Source of the DNA: Crocosphaera sp.
GTDB lineage: Bacteria; Cyanobacteriota; Cyanobacteriia; Cyanobacteriales; Microcystaceae
Direction: 5' to 3'
DNA length: 48,853 nucleotides
NCBI RefSeq assembly: GCF_030064895.1
Contig: NZ_JASJEB010000121.1
Coordinates: 1-48,853 of the forward strand
Below are positions 8,172 through 16,273 of this stretch, in pieces (the stretch's first letter is position 1; each line of letters opens with the position of its first letter). A program made the translations under genes and the position numbers. The notes under the pieces are model-generated. The model had not been told where the DNA came from, ran no database searches, and saw only the letters and a list, made by a program, of their open reading frames with translations.

Positions 8172-9155
8172 TTAACTATATAGATTAGCTACATATTCTC
8201 CGTAACCATTGTAGGGTAATGTCTCTTTTATTTCCCAAGATAAACCAGGCCCAATACTAATAAATTTTTCCGTTGCTTGTGACCATCGGGGGTGAGGTTT
8301 AGCCGGGTTAACATTGGCTTCAAAATCGTATTCGTTGGGGTCAATAGTGTTCCAATAAGTTGCTGGTTGTTCTTTTAAAAATTCAATTTTGACAATTGAT
8401 TTTGCTCCTTTAAATCCGTATTTCCAAGGAACAACCATACGTATCGGTGCGCCGTGTTGTTTAGGTAAATCATGTCCATAAATTCCCACAGCAAAAAATG
8501 CTAACTCATTAGCCATTTCTTCGATTCTTAAACCTTCTTTATAAGGCCAAGGCAAAGCTCCTAAATGTAAACTGGGTCCCGTGGTAATTTCTTTGTCATA
8601 AAAGGAGGTGAAACGTACGTATTTTGCCTCGCTCTTTGGTTCCACTGCTGCCATTAATGCTTTCATAGGAAACCCAACCCAAGGTAATACCATTGACCAA
8701 GCTTCAACACAGCGAAAACGATATATTCTTTCTTCTAAAGGGAACGTCTTTTTTAAGTCATCAATATCGTAGGTTTTGGGATTTTTAACTAATCCTGTAA
8801 CTTCAACTTTCCAGTTTTCTGTAGGTAAGTTTTGGGCGTTTAACCAAATCTTTTTGGTTCCTCCAAATTCATAAAAATTGTTATATTGTCCCGCTAAAAT
8901 TTCTTTAGTCATGGGGCGATCGACTTTACTAAATTCAGGGGCGGTTTTAAGCCCTGGAATTTTAGGCTTTTCTAATGTTGCTTCTAATGCGGTCTGAGAA
9001 GCTGATTTTTGACACCCTGACAGGGGAATTAAACTGCCAGCGATGCTTGCCCCGATTATTCCTTTTAAGAGACGACGACGGTTAAAATAAACGTTCTCAG
9101 GGGTGATTTTATTTTCAGAAATATCCCAAGAAGGAGGAATGCGAATTAAAGACAT
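8172..9155 (-). CDS. msrP: Protein-methionine-sulfoxide reductase catalytic subunit MsrP (YedY)
   Basis: 327 residues, close to the 334 of E. coli MsrP. A twin-arginine signal RRRLLKG (residues 26-32) precedes a hydrophobic stretch, so the protein should be exported folded. The molybdopterin-binding sulfite-oxidase fold follows. FRCVEAW carries the Mo-ligating cysteine C149, and PMKALM, SLHLGALPWPYKEGLR and GAPIRMVVPWKYGFK match the family. It repairs oxidised methionines in periplasmic proteins. The membrane heme partner MsrQ is not adjacent. CQ at residues 48-49 after LSG could suggest a lipobox, but Tat export with cleavage nearby is equally possible. Confidence 0.93.
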   Translation of the reverse strand: MSLIRIPPSWDISENKITPENVYFNRRRLLKGIIGASIAGSLIPLSGCQKSASQTALEATLEKPKIPGLKTAPEFSKVDRPMTKEILAGQYNNFYEFGGTKKIWLNAQNLPTENWKVEVTGLVKNPKTYDIDDLKKTFPLEERIYRFRCVEAWSMVLPWVGFPMKALMAAVEPKSEAKYVRFTSFYDKEITTGPSLHLGALPWPYKEGLRIEEMANELAFFAVGIYGHDLPKQHGAPIRMVVPWKYGFKGAKSIVKIEFLKEQPATYWNTIDPNEYDFEANVNPAKPHPRWSQATEKFISIGPGLSWEIKETLPYNGYGEYVANLYS

Positions 9156-9265
9156 GATTGTAAAAAAATAGATTCAGAAAAAAACAAAAATTTTAAGCAG
9201 AAAAAAACAAGACTAAATTAGTCGTATCATAACACAGTCATCAACGGATAATGAATAATTATCCA

Positions 9266-10645
9266 TTATAAATTCAAAGCTTTTAACTGTGCCTTTGCTT
9301 TTTGTAGAGATTCAAACCATTCTTTTTCGGGATCACTATCAGCAACAATGCCGGCACCAACTTGTCCCCAAACACTAGATAAATCAGGAGATAGTGGGGT
9401 ATATAATAAGGTACGAATTAGTATATTTAAGTCTAAATTGCCCCGATAGTCTAAATAACCACAAGAACCGTAGAATAAATTACGTTTAACAGGTTCTAAC
9501 TGTTCAATAATTTCTAAACATCTTACTTTGGGACATCCTGTAATTGTTCCCCCAGGAAATAAAGCTTTAATAAGGTCAATTGATGTTTTTTCTTGACGTA
9601 ATTTTCCTTTAATATTACTGACTAAATGAATGACATGACTATATCTTTCGACGGTTAATAATTCGTCAACTTCTACGGAACCCCATTGACAAACTTTTCC
9701 CAGATCGTTGCGCTCTAAATCAACTAACATAATATGTTCTGCCCTTTCTTTAATATCAGAAGAAAGTTCCATTAACATCGCTGTTTCTTGTTGGAAATTT
9801 TTCCCACGGGGACGGGTTCCAGCAATGGGACGAGTTTGGGCAATATTATCATTTAAATTAACTAATCTTTCAGGTGAAGAACTTATAATATCTCCCCAAG
9901 GCGATCGCCAATAACTAGCAAACGGAGAAGGGTTAATCTGTTGTAACTTTTTATATAATTGCCAACTTTTTAATGACGTGGTAGTTTGAAATCTTAAAGA
10001 GAGATTCGCTTGGAAAATATCTCCTGATTGAATATATTTTTTTGCCTTACAAACTGCCTTTTCATACTCTGATTGAGCCGTGTAAAAAGATAAGTGAGAG
10101 GGAGAATTTTTGAGGTGATAGGGAAAGGTATAAGATTTTGTTTCTAATTTAGATTGTAAATGATCTAACCCTTCTAAAGTGTGACTCGCTAACCATAGTT
10201 TTTGTTCAAGATGATCTAAAATAGCGAAAGAGTTAGGTTCGTACCAATAAGCAATAGGAAAAGGAAGAGTATCCTTATTATAATTGGGTAAAGATTCGAT
10301 TTCCCAAGCTAAATCATAGCCTAACCATCCTAACCATCCTCCCGCGAAAGGTAGATGATCAGGGCTTGAAATAATGTCGTTTTTTTGTCTTAATAATTGT
10401 TGTAAAAATGGCAAAATAGTGCCTAATTTTGGAGTCCATAATTGAGGCTTTCCGTTAATAATACGGGGTTCCCCTGCACAGATAGAATAACGGGATAAAT
10501 AAGGATAGTCAGAAGGGGTAGGAAAGGGACTTTCTAATAAAGTTGCAATGGTTGCATCAGACGCGTATAATCTATCAAAAACCTCTGAAGCAGTTAACTT
10601 TTTTAGGGGAAGCGATCGCCAGTGCCAAGATAATAAATGAGTCAT
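9266..10645 (-). CDS. Chorismate-utilising enzyme, PabB/TrpE component I type
   Basis: 459 residues, at the PabB end of the size range (TrpE is usually about 500). The N-terminal domain carries ATLLESPFPT, and the chorismate-binding domain covers about 180-455. Signatures are GDIFQANLSLRF, RPIAGTRPRG, ERAEHIMLVDLERNDLGKVC, SHVIHLVSNIKG and FPGGTITGCPKVR. FPGGTITG followed by YGSCGYLDYRG looks like aminodeoxychorismate synthase (PabB). PIAGT has alanine where E. coli PabB has its catalytic lysine (PIKGT), as in anthranilate synthase. So either a lysine-less PabB or a second TrpE-like enzyme is possible; I favour PabB from the C-terminal half. A glutamine amidotransferase partner is not adjacent. 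Confidence 0.85.
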   Translation of the reverse strand: MTHLLSWHWRSLPLKKLTASEVFDRLYASDATIATLLESPFPTPSDYPYLSRYSICAGEPRIINGKPQLWTPKLGTILPFLQQLLRQKNDIISSPDHLPFAGGWLGWLGYDLAWEIESLPNYNKDTLPFPIAYWYEPNSFAILDHLEQKLWLASHTLEGLDHLQSKLETKSYTFPYHLKNSPSHLSFYTAQSEYEKAVCKAKKYIQSGDIFQANLSLRFQTTTSLKSWQLYKKLQQINPSPFASYWRSPWGDIISSSPERLVNLNDNIAQTRPIAGTRPRGKNFQQETAMLMELSSDIKERAEHIMLVDLERNDLGKVCQWGSVEVDELLTVERYSHVIHLVSNIKGKLRQEKTSIDLIKALFPGGTITGCPKVRCLEIIEQLEPVKRNLFYGSCGYLDYRGNLDLNILIRTLLYTPLSPDLSSVWGQVGAGIVADSDPEKEWFESLQKAKAQLKALNL

Positions 10646-10810
10646 ACTTAAGGATAACTAAGTTGTTCGGTGACTTTCCTTGTTAATATCTATTATAAAC
10701 TTATAAGCTACTCTATTTCTCTGACGGAAAAATCTTTTGATACAAGAAAATTATCAATGATTAAAGAACTAGGGTGAAACAAAATTTTTATGTTTCAGTT
10801 TCTGCTCATA

Positions 10811-10930
10811 TCATTGTGTATACTGAATTTTATCTGTTAATATTTGACTTTCTTCCTTGCTCAAAGAAAAAATAATTTTAGCAATAAAGTCAATGACTTG
10901 AGTATTAATTAAATTCGTGGGTTGACTCAT
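10811..10930 (-). CDS. Small hypothetical protein (39 aa)
   Basis: An ATG at 10930 on the minus strand opens a clean 39-codon frame, MSQPTNLINTQVIDFIAKII then FSLSKEESQILTDKIQYTQ, and a TGA. The amphipathic helical pattern with SLSKEESQILTDKI resembles small cyanobacterial antitoxin-like or DUF fragments of the 'sLspEEqqlL.dKi' type. It may be a truncated member of such a family. No toxin partner is visible. The gap 10646-11171 also holds the dispersed repeat at 11006-11059 and nothing else I can support. Confidence 0.4.
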   Translation of the reverse strand: MSQPTNLINTQVIDFIAKIIFSLSKEESQILTDKIQYTQ

Positions 10931-11005
10931 AGTTCAGGAAATATTTACAAATTTAGCAATTACAGTATTTTTCTTATGTATATATTAAACATTAAAAATT
11001 AAAAA

Positions 11006-11059
11006 CTCCCCACACTCCCCCAACCGAAATATTAATACACTCAATTGAAAACTGCTATA
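11006..11059 (-). repeat. Dispersed repeat, inverted relative to 36227-36290
   Basis: On the minus strand it begins TATAGCAGTTTTCAATTG and ends GGGAGTGTGGGGAG. The same sequence with scattered differences is on the plus strand at 36227-36290. Confidence 0.65.
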
Positions 11060-11171
11060 TCTATCTCTAGTCTAGCGTAGGTTTACTCCTCTCCTATGTT
11101 CGCAAATGACAAACAATATGTCACAATATTAATTCAACCGTAATAATTTAACGATCTATCCTCAATCATCT

Positions 11172-11540
11172 ATGACTACCACCAACACTGATAAGACTCA
11201 AAGTGATAAAGTACTAGAAGCAATGAAAAATTTTGCTGAACAGTACGCAAAACGAACAGATACATACTTTTGTAGCGAACCCTCTGTAACAGCAGTGGTG
11301 ATTGAAGGACTTGCTAAACATAAAGAAGAATTAGGGGCCCCACTCTGTCCCTGTCGTCATTATGAGGATAAAGAAGCAGAGGTTAAGAATACTTATTGGA
11401 ACTGTCCTTGTGTCCCCATGCGAGAACGCAAAGAATGTCATTGTATGTTATTTATTACCTCAGATAATGACTTTGCTGGGGAAGAACAAGAAATTGACTT
11501 AGAGTATATTAAAGAAGTTCGAGAAAATATGTCAGCCTAA
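11172..11540 (+). CDS. ftrC: Ferredoxin-thioredoxin reductase catalytic chain
   Basis: 122 residues, near the usual 115-118 of cyanobacteria. It holds the complete cysteine set of the 4Fe-4S/disulfide active site: C59 and C61 (LCPCRHY), C78 and C80 (NCPCVPM), C89 and C91 (ECHCMLF). TDTYFCSEPSVTAVVIEGL is the conserved N-terminal part. With the variable chain (not in this window) it passes electrons from photosynthetically reduced ferredoxin to thioredoxin and so controls light-dependent enzyme activation. A DUF309 gene starts 8 bp downstream, suggesting co-transcription. Confidence 0.97.
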   Translation: MTTTNTDKTQSDKVLEAMKNFAEQYAKRTDTYFCSEPSVTAVVIEGLAKHKEELGAPLCPCRHYEDKEAEVKNTYWNCPCVPMRERKECHCMLFITSDNDFAGEEQEIDLEYIKEVRENMSA

Positions 11541-11548
11541 ATAAAATC

Positions 11549-11941
11549 ATGATATCAGAGGCATTTTTGCAAGGTATTGAGCAATTTAATCAACAAGACT
11601 TTTATGCTTGTCATGATACCCTAGAAGCGATCTGGATCGACTCTGCCGAGTTAGATAAACGTTTTTATCAAGGTATTTTACAAGTAGCAGTTGGCTGTTA
11701 TCATCTCACGAACCATAATTGGCGTGGTGCGGTTATCTTATTAGGAGAAGGGGTGAGAAGACTCCGTGACTATCAACCTGAATATGAGACAGTTAATGTT
11801 TCTCAATTGTTAGAAGAAAGTCAAACTTTATTGAAATATCTTCAACAAAGTGACCCTAATAATGTAGCCGAGATTGCCCAAACTTTGCAAGAATCTTCTG
11901 ATAATTCTCCCTGTCAGTTTCCTTATATTATTAGATTGTAA
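11549..11941 (+). CDS. DUF309 domain protein
   Basis: 130 residues of the DUF309 helical-bundle family. Signatures are FNQQDFYACHDTLEAIW with the conserved H-x3-E, RFYQGILQVAVGCYHL and NWRGAVILLGEGVRRL. Its function is unknown. It starts 8 bp after the ftrC stop, so translation is probably linked to ftrC. Confidence 0.88.
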   Translation: MISEAFLQGIEQFNQQDFYACHDTLEAIWIDSAELDKRFYQGILQVAVGCYHLTNHNWRGAVILLGEGVRRLRDYQPEYETVNVSQLLEESQTLLKYLQQSDPNNVAEIAQTLQESSDNSPCQFPYIIRL

Positions 11942-11948
11942 GCAAGGC

Positions 11949-12050
11949 CATTTCATTTATCATTTAACATTTATCATTTATCATTCGTTTGGAAGTAGGC
12001 TTGAAACCTCTCCCAAACTTCTTTCTCCCTAAAGGGAGAGGCTTGAAACC
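11949..12050. repeat. 102-bp dispersed repeat, copy 1
   Basis: Matches 22916-23017 at 100 of 102 positions by eye (C/T and G/A differences only). It begins CATTTCATTTATCATTTAAC and ends GAGGCTTGAAACC. In both copies short ATGAAAGATG and TTCAATGTT repeats follow. Confidence 0.9.
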
Positions 12051-12074
12051 ACAATGAAAGATGTGCGGAATGCA

Positions 12075-12117
12075 CTGCCGCTTTCCACCTCGAATTCAAT
12101 TCGAGGTGGGTCGGCAG
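12075..12117. repeat. Strong palindrome within a segment absent from the other repeat copy
   Basis: CCACCTCGAATT (12085-12096) and AATTCGAGGTGG (12098-12109) form perfect 12-bp arms around one base. CTGCCG (12075-12080) and CGGCAG (12112-12117) extend the stem outward. The second copy of the surrounding dispersed repeat (after 23017) lacks this segment of roughly 58 bp. The rest of the gap 11942-12402 is AT-rich with no supported gene. Confidence 0.75.
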
Positions 12118-12402
12118 TTTAATGTTCAATGTTCAATGTTTGGTCATATTTTCATAGCAATATTAAAAAGTATTAAAATGGTTTTTTCAGTTATAAATTT
12201 TGTTTTGAAATAATTATTTCACCTCAAATAAAAATAATTTATCAGTCAATTAATAGTAATTATTTAATTAGTATCATAACTCTGTTTTTGTTATTTAATC
12301 TTCTTTTGAAACTTAAAGCTTATTTGTTTCGTCTTTATATATTGTTGTTTATTTTTTCATTTAGTTGCACAAAGAATTCTAATTTTTCTTCTTTATGTAA
12401 CA

Positions 12403-13449
12403 ATGAACTGTAAACTTTCTCTTGGGTCTCAAAAGTCTATGAAAAATGCTGCTCAAAATCCCAAATACAGCTTAATCATTCCCATTTACAACGAAGAAGA
12501 AACAATACCTGAACTTTACCACCGCATAAGCAAGGTAATGAATCGTCTTGACGGTTTGGTTGAATTAATTCTGGTTAATGATGGCAGTCAAGATAGATCC
12601 CTCAAATTGATTCGAGAACTACATCAAAGCGATTCGCGAGTATCTTATCTTAGTTTAGCCCGTAATTTTGGACACCAGACAGCCGTAACAGCCGGACTTA
12701 ACTTTGCCAGGGGTCAAGCAGTGATTATTCTTGATGCTGACTTACAAGATCCACCCGAGTTAATCCCTGAGATGGTTGATAAGTGGAGACAGGGTTATGA
12801 AGTAGTCTATGCGCAACGTCTCAAACGTAAGCAAGAAGGATGGTTTAAACGCTTTAGTGCCTATTTATTCTACCGTCTTCTGAAACGATTAGCCGATGTC
12901 AATATTCCGGCAGATACGGGAGATTTTTGTTTAATGGATCGGCGTGTTGTCAATGTCCTTAATGCCATGCCAGAAAATAATCGCTATATTAGGGGTTTGA
13001 GAGCTTGGATTGGTTTTCGGCAAACTGCCGTTAAATTTGAGCGCGATCCTCGCTTTGCTGGAGAAGTTAAATATACTTTCCGTAAATCCTTTTCCCTCGC
13101 TTTAAATAGTTTGATTGCCTTTTCGAGAGTACCTTTAAGGTTATCAACCTATTTAGGACTACTTTCTGCTGCGGCAGCATTACTAATGGCTTTATTGGTA
13201 CTTTATTGGCGTTTATACCAACAAAATTCCCCCATTACAGGGTTGGCTACCATTATGATTGCCATTTTCTTTTTAGGCTCAGTTCAGCTTGTCTGTCTTG
13301 GTATCTTAGGGGAATATATTGGACGCATCTATGAAGAGGTAAAAGGTAGACCTTTGTATACAGTAGCGGAAATTGGAGGCTTTAAGGATTCCACAATCTA
13401 TCATAGAACTCCTCAACAAAGTCTTATTTCTGATGTTAGACAACATTAA
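12403..13449 (+). CDS. Family 2 glycosyltransferase, polyprenyl-phosphate type (GtrB/DPM-like)
   Basis: 348 residues. A GT2 GT-A domain covers about 20-235, with [26 protein letters not shown], the DxD metal motif D111-A-D113 in [12 protein letters not shown], and [18 protein letters not shown]. Two C-terminal membrane helices (about 250-271 and 282-304) and a [15 protein letters not shown] tail identify the undecaprenyl-phosphate sugar transferase subgroup. It would load a sugar from a nucleotide donor onto a lipid carrier at the inner face of the membrane. An in-frame ATG at 12439 ([10 protein letters not shown]) is an equally plausible start, since the first 12 residues are not conserved. 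No partner flippase or transferase is adjacent. Confidence 0.9.
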   Translation: MNCKLSLGSQKSMKNAAQNPKYSLIIPIYNEEETIPELYHRISKVMNRLDGLVELILVNDGSQDRSLKLIRELHQSDSRVSYLSLARNFGHQTAVTAGLNFARGQAVIILDADLQDPPELIPEMVDKWRQGYEVVYAQRLKRKQEGWFKRFSAYLFYRLLKRLADVNIPADTGDFCLMDRRVVNVLNAMPENNRYIRGLRAWIGFRQTAVKFERDPRFAGEVKYTFRKSFSLALNSLIAFSRVPLRLSTYLGLLSAAAALLMALLVLYWRLYQQNSPITGLATIMIAIFFLGSVQLVCLGILGEYIGRIYEEVKGRPLYTVAEIGGFKDSTIYHRTPQQSLISDVRQH

Positions 13450-13465
13450 TTATGATTGACACAAG

Positions 13466-13672
13466 TTATTTCTTCTCAGTCATTAATTTTCTTAGTGCTA
13501 ATATTTCTCTGACTTTAATCTCGATATCAGGAAATTATAATAGAGATACTGTTTCATTTTCTGGCAAAACCATCTCGCTTTCATAACCCTAATCTGTCCC
13601 ATTTCTAAAAAGGTGCAAGCAACGATTATTCATATCTAATACAAATAAAATAACTTTTTCTGGATTTCCAAT
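13466..13672 (-). pseudogene. Decayed Uma2-type nuclease fragment
   Basis: The minus-strand frame reads IGNPEKVILFVLDMNNRCLH, LFRNGTD, stop, GYESEMVLPENETVSLL, stop, FPDIEIKVREILALRKLM. The order 'predicted strand, GYES/VLPENETVS, FPDIEIKV.EIL' resembles the C-terminal third of Uma2 (COG4636) endonuclease-like proteins common in cyanobacteria. Two in-frame stops and the missing N-terminal part mark it as dead. It directly follows the antitoxin-like remnant at 13672-13866. The family assignment is tentative. Confidence 0.45.
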
Positions 13673-13866
13673 TATGTCAAGGTACTTTCTGAGTGTAAAG
13701 CTTGAGTTTCTTTGAGAAAATTTTTAAAGTTTGCAACTAATTCTTGTCGCTATTTATTTTTAGGAATAATAATAATTTCTATTTCTTCTCCTTCTTTGAA
13801 GTGCAAATCATCCAGAACTAAATTGGATGTCCTCTCTAACTTAATCAATTTTTGATAACTTTTCAT
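13672..13866 (-). pseudogene. Antitoxin-like small gene with premature stop
   Basis: From an ATG at 13866 on the minus strand it reads MKSYQKLIKLERTSNLVLDD, then LHFKEGEEIEIIIIPKNK, a TAG, and RQELVANFKNFLKETQAL. The total is 64 codons with one internal stop at codon 39. The layout (beta-rich N-terminus with LxLDDLxFKEGEEIEIIIIP, then a charged helix KxFLKETQAL) is that of short cyanobacterial antitoxin-like proteins that precede PIN or nuclease genes. The internal stop shows decay. The gap 13450-13984 is filled mainly by this and the fragment behind it. Confidence 0.55.
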
Positions 13867-13984
13867 TTTTTTGCTTCTGCTCTTTTTGAAGCTTATTCTA
13901 GCCTAACATACCCTCTAATACTGTAGAATAATAATTCAATAACAATTAGGAGATTTTTCTCAAAAATTTACTAAGGGGGTTTTT

Positions 13985-15103
13985 TTGGTCACTGCATCTT
14001 CTACTGACTCATCTAGGCTTGTTTTTTTTGTTCCTGGTATTATGGGATCAAGTTTATTTCTCAATCGCAAGACAGCTTTTGGAACAAGTCAAACAGAACA
14101 AATATGGGGTAATGATTTTCAAGAAAATGTACGTCTATTTCATCTACATCCTGAATATCTTAATCCCATAAATCCCCATGATATTCAAGCCGGTGAAGTT
14201 ATTCGCTATTTCAACAATATAAGATTTCCTCAACGTTTGTTAAGTCTTATTCCTGTTCCTGTTAATAGAGTTATTGTGTATCAATCTTTAATGGATTTTT
14301 GTACTCAAGAAACAGGCTTAAATTTAACTGAAGGAACAAACTTTTTTCCATTTGCTTATAATTGGTTAGCGGATAATCGAGAAACGGCTGATCAACTAGC
14401 AGCTTATATTAGAGAAAAAGATAAAGATAAAAATTGTCGATTTTGTTTTGTTGGTCATAGTATGGGTGGTATTATTATTCGTTTAATGCTATTAAATAAC
14501 GATGATATTGCTGAAAAAACGGATTTATTTTTTCAGATTGCTAGTCCCATTCAAGGATCTGCAAAAGCCTATTTTGGTATTAGACGTTATCCTCAACTTG
14601 ATCCTATTTTTGATAGAGTATGGCGGTGGTTTCAACGAGCGGAAACGATGGGAGCTTTACAAAGAGCTATTGAACGATGTTATTCTTTGTATCAATTGCT
14701 TCCTGCTCCTGAAATAATCACACTTTATGATGAAGGTGGAACAGGATATTCTCCCCTAGATAAAAGGCTTTGGAATCCGGATCTTCATCAATATATTAAT
14801 GCTGCCATTGATGTTCATAAACAATTAGCTCAATCCGCCAAGCTTGATATTAATATAAAATGCGTTTATTCCAATCAAAAACCGACGATTATTCACTATA
14901 TTATTCGTCCAGATAATTTTGATATCATAAGACCAATTCCTCCTTCTATTTTAGGAGATAACACAGTAACCGTTGCTAGTGCGATCGCTTATTCTCAAGA
15001 AGATACACGAATCTTGATAAACACTCCTCCTGGAGATCATATGGGGATCTGTCAGAATCAGCAAGTGTATAATGAATTAACAAACGCATGGAATTCATTA
15101 TGA
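13985..15103 (+). CDS. LCAT-like lipase/acyltransferase (alpha/beta hydrolase)
   Basis: 372 residues from a TTG at 13985, supported by a purine-rich AAGGGGG six bases upstream; no closer ATG exists before the domain. The lecithin:cholesterol acyltransferase-like alpha/beta hydrolase fold starts at once. LVFFVPGIMGSSL is the oxyanion region, CFVGHSMGG carries nucleophile S159, GDNTVTVASA carries acid D325, and PGDHMG carries H352. No signal peptide, so it is probably cytoplasmic or membrane-associated. It likely hydrolyses or transfers acyl chains of lipids; the substrate is unknown. It overlaps the next gene by four bases (ATGA at 15100), a sign of translational coupling, and heads the three-gene locus ending at 18478. 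Confidence 0.85.
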   Translation: MVTASSTDSSRLVFFVPGIMGSSLFLNRKTAFGTSQTEQIWGNDFQENVRLFHLHPEYLNPINPHDIQAGEVIRYFNNIRFPQRLLSLIPVPVNRVIVYQSLMDFCTQETGLNLTEGTNFFPFAYNWLADNRETADQLAAYIREKDKDKNCRFCFVGHSMGGIIIRLMLLNNDDIAEKTDLFFQIASPIQGSAKAYFGIRRYPQLDPIFDRVWRWFQRAETMGALQRAIERCYSLYQLLPAPEIITLYDEGGTGYSPLDKRLWNPDLHQYINAAIDVHKQLAQSAKLDINIKCVYSNQKPTIIHYIIRPDNFDIIRPIPPSILGDNTVTVASAIAYSQEDTRILINTPPGDHMGICQNQQVYNELTNAWNSL

Positions 15104-16233
15104 TAAAAGCAAATCATTTAACTAACTCAATATATCCCACCATACTTCTAACCTATCAGCCTCCTGTTCCCATACCTGGGGAGAAGTTAACCATTGATTT
15201 AAACAGAGATGGGGAATTTTCATCTGATCATCAGTTAATTGTTGAACTTGTTGCTGAGACAGGAAAAAGATTGATTACGTTGGATATCAATTCTTCTGAC
15301 GATGTTGCTACTTTAGAAATTCCCAACAATTTTAAGGAAGGGACTTATATTTTACAAGTGATTGATAACAACGTTGTTTTAGATAGCACTGAGATCGATA
15401 TTTTTGAAGATAAGAATTATGCTGAAAAAACCAATAGTTTTGTAGAAGAATTAAATCTTGAAATACAAATCAAAGAAAAGGTTGAAAAAGAATATTATCA
15501 ACAAGCTTTTAAGTTACAAGAAAAGGTAAAAGAACATTATAAGCATAATCCTAAACTTGCTGCTAAGTCTTGGGAACAGTTCGCAGAGGTTTTGTATGAT
15601 AAAGAAGAAATAAAGTTGTCAAAAAAAGCTTTAGAGAAAGCTTTAGAAATTTATGAGGGAATCAAAGATTTAGATAATAAAGAAGAAATTATTGATAGAA
15701 TTAATGAGAAAATTGAAATTGTAAAACACAAACTGTTGCAAAATAGGCTCCCACTGTTAAGAAAACAAAAAGACTATTCTCAACAGGAATTAGCAGATAA
15801 AGTTGGAGTAGCGATTGAAACTATCCAAGAGTGGGAACAAGGTAAGCTTTTGGAGGAACTAAGAGAATTTATCGAACTTTCAGAAGTTTTAAATTGTAAG
15901 ATTAATCAGTTGATATGTGTGAAGCTTAACTATGAAAATACCAGTTATGTCAAGCAAATATTGGATGACCGTCAAATTGAACCAAATATTAGAGAATTGA
16001 GAAAGAAAAAACACCTAAATAAACGTCAATTAGCAGCAATAGTTGGAGTAACACCTGCAATAATTCAAGAATGGGAACAAGGAAGCAAGTTAGATAACTT
16101 AGTTAAATATCTTAAACTGGTTCACGTATTAGATTGTGATGTTGATTATTTAATAGGAAAGGGAGAAGATCGATCTCCAATAAAAAATCCTATCGATAAT
16201 TCGACACTAATAGGGAATTCGTATATACTTTAG
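15100..16233 (+). CDS. Ig-like / helical / double Cro-type HTH protein
   Basis: 377 residues from the ATG at 15100, which overlaps the lipase stop as ATGA; an upstream ATG at 15088 is less likely. Three parts are seen. Residues about 10-105 form a beta-sandwich, Ig- or CARDB-like (PIPGEKLTIDLN, EGTYILQVIDN). Residues about 110-215 are charged helices, TPR-like (LSKKALEKALEIYEGI). Two Cro/XRE helix-turn-helix domains follow at about 214-272 (YSQQELADKVGVAIETIQEW) and 295-352 (LNKRQLAAIVGVTPAIIQEW). The two HTH units look like an internal duplication. The protein may bind DNA as a regulator of the locus, or use the HTH pair as an adaptor. I know no described protein with this order. Confidence 0.72.
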   Translation: MIKANHLTNSIYPTILLTYQPPVPIPGEKLTIDLNRDGEFSSDHQLIVELVAETGKRLITLDINSSDDVATLEIPNNFKEGTYILQVIDNNVVLDSTEIDIFEDKNYAEKTNSFVEELNLEIQIKEKVEKEYYQQAFKLQEKVKEHYKHNPKLAAKSWEQFAEVLYDKEEIKLSKKALEKALEIYEGIKDLDNKEEIIDRINEKIEIVKHKLLQNRLPLLRKQKDYSQQELADKVGVAIETIQEWEQGKLLEELREFIELSEVLNCKINQLICVKLNYENTSYVKQILDDRQIEPNIRELRKKKHLNKRQLAAIVGVTPAIIQEWEQGSKLDNLVKYLKLVHVLDCDVDYLIGKGEDRSPIKNPIDNSTLIGNSYIL

Positions 16234-16273
16234 TAAAGTTTCCAGATTTATCATTAATTAAGTATGCACTTTC

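Noticed and set aside
12085-12109. Palindrome as a simple terminator
   Set aside because: No T-tract follows, it lies over 140 bp past the DUF309 stop, and it sits within a segment missing from the other copy of the repeat, which fits an inserted element better.
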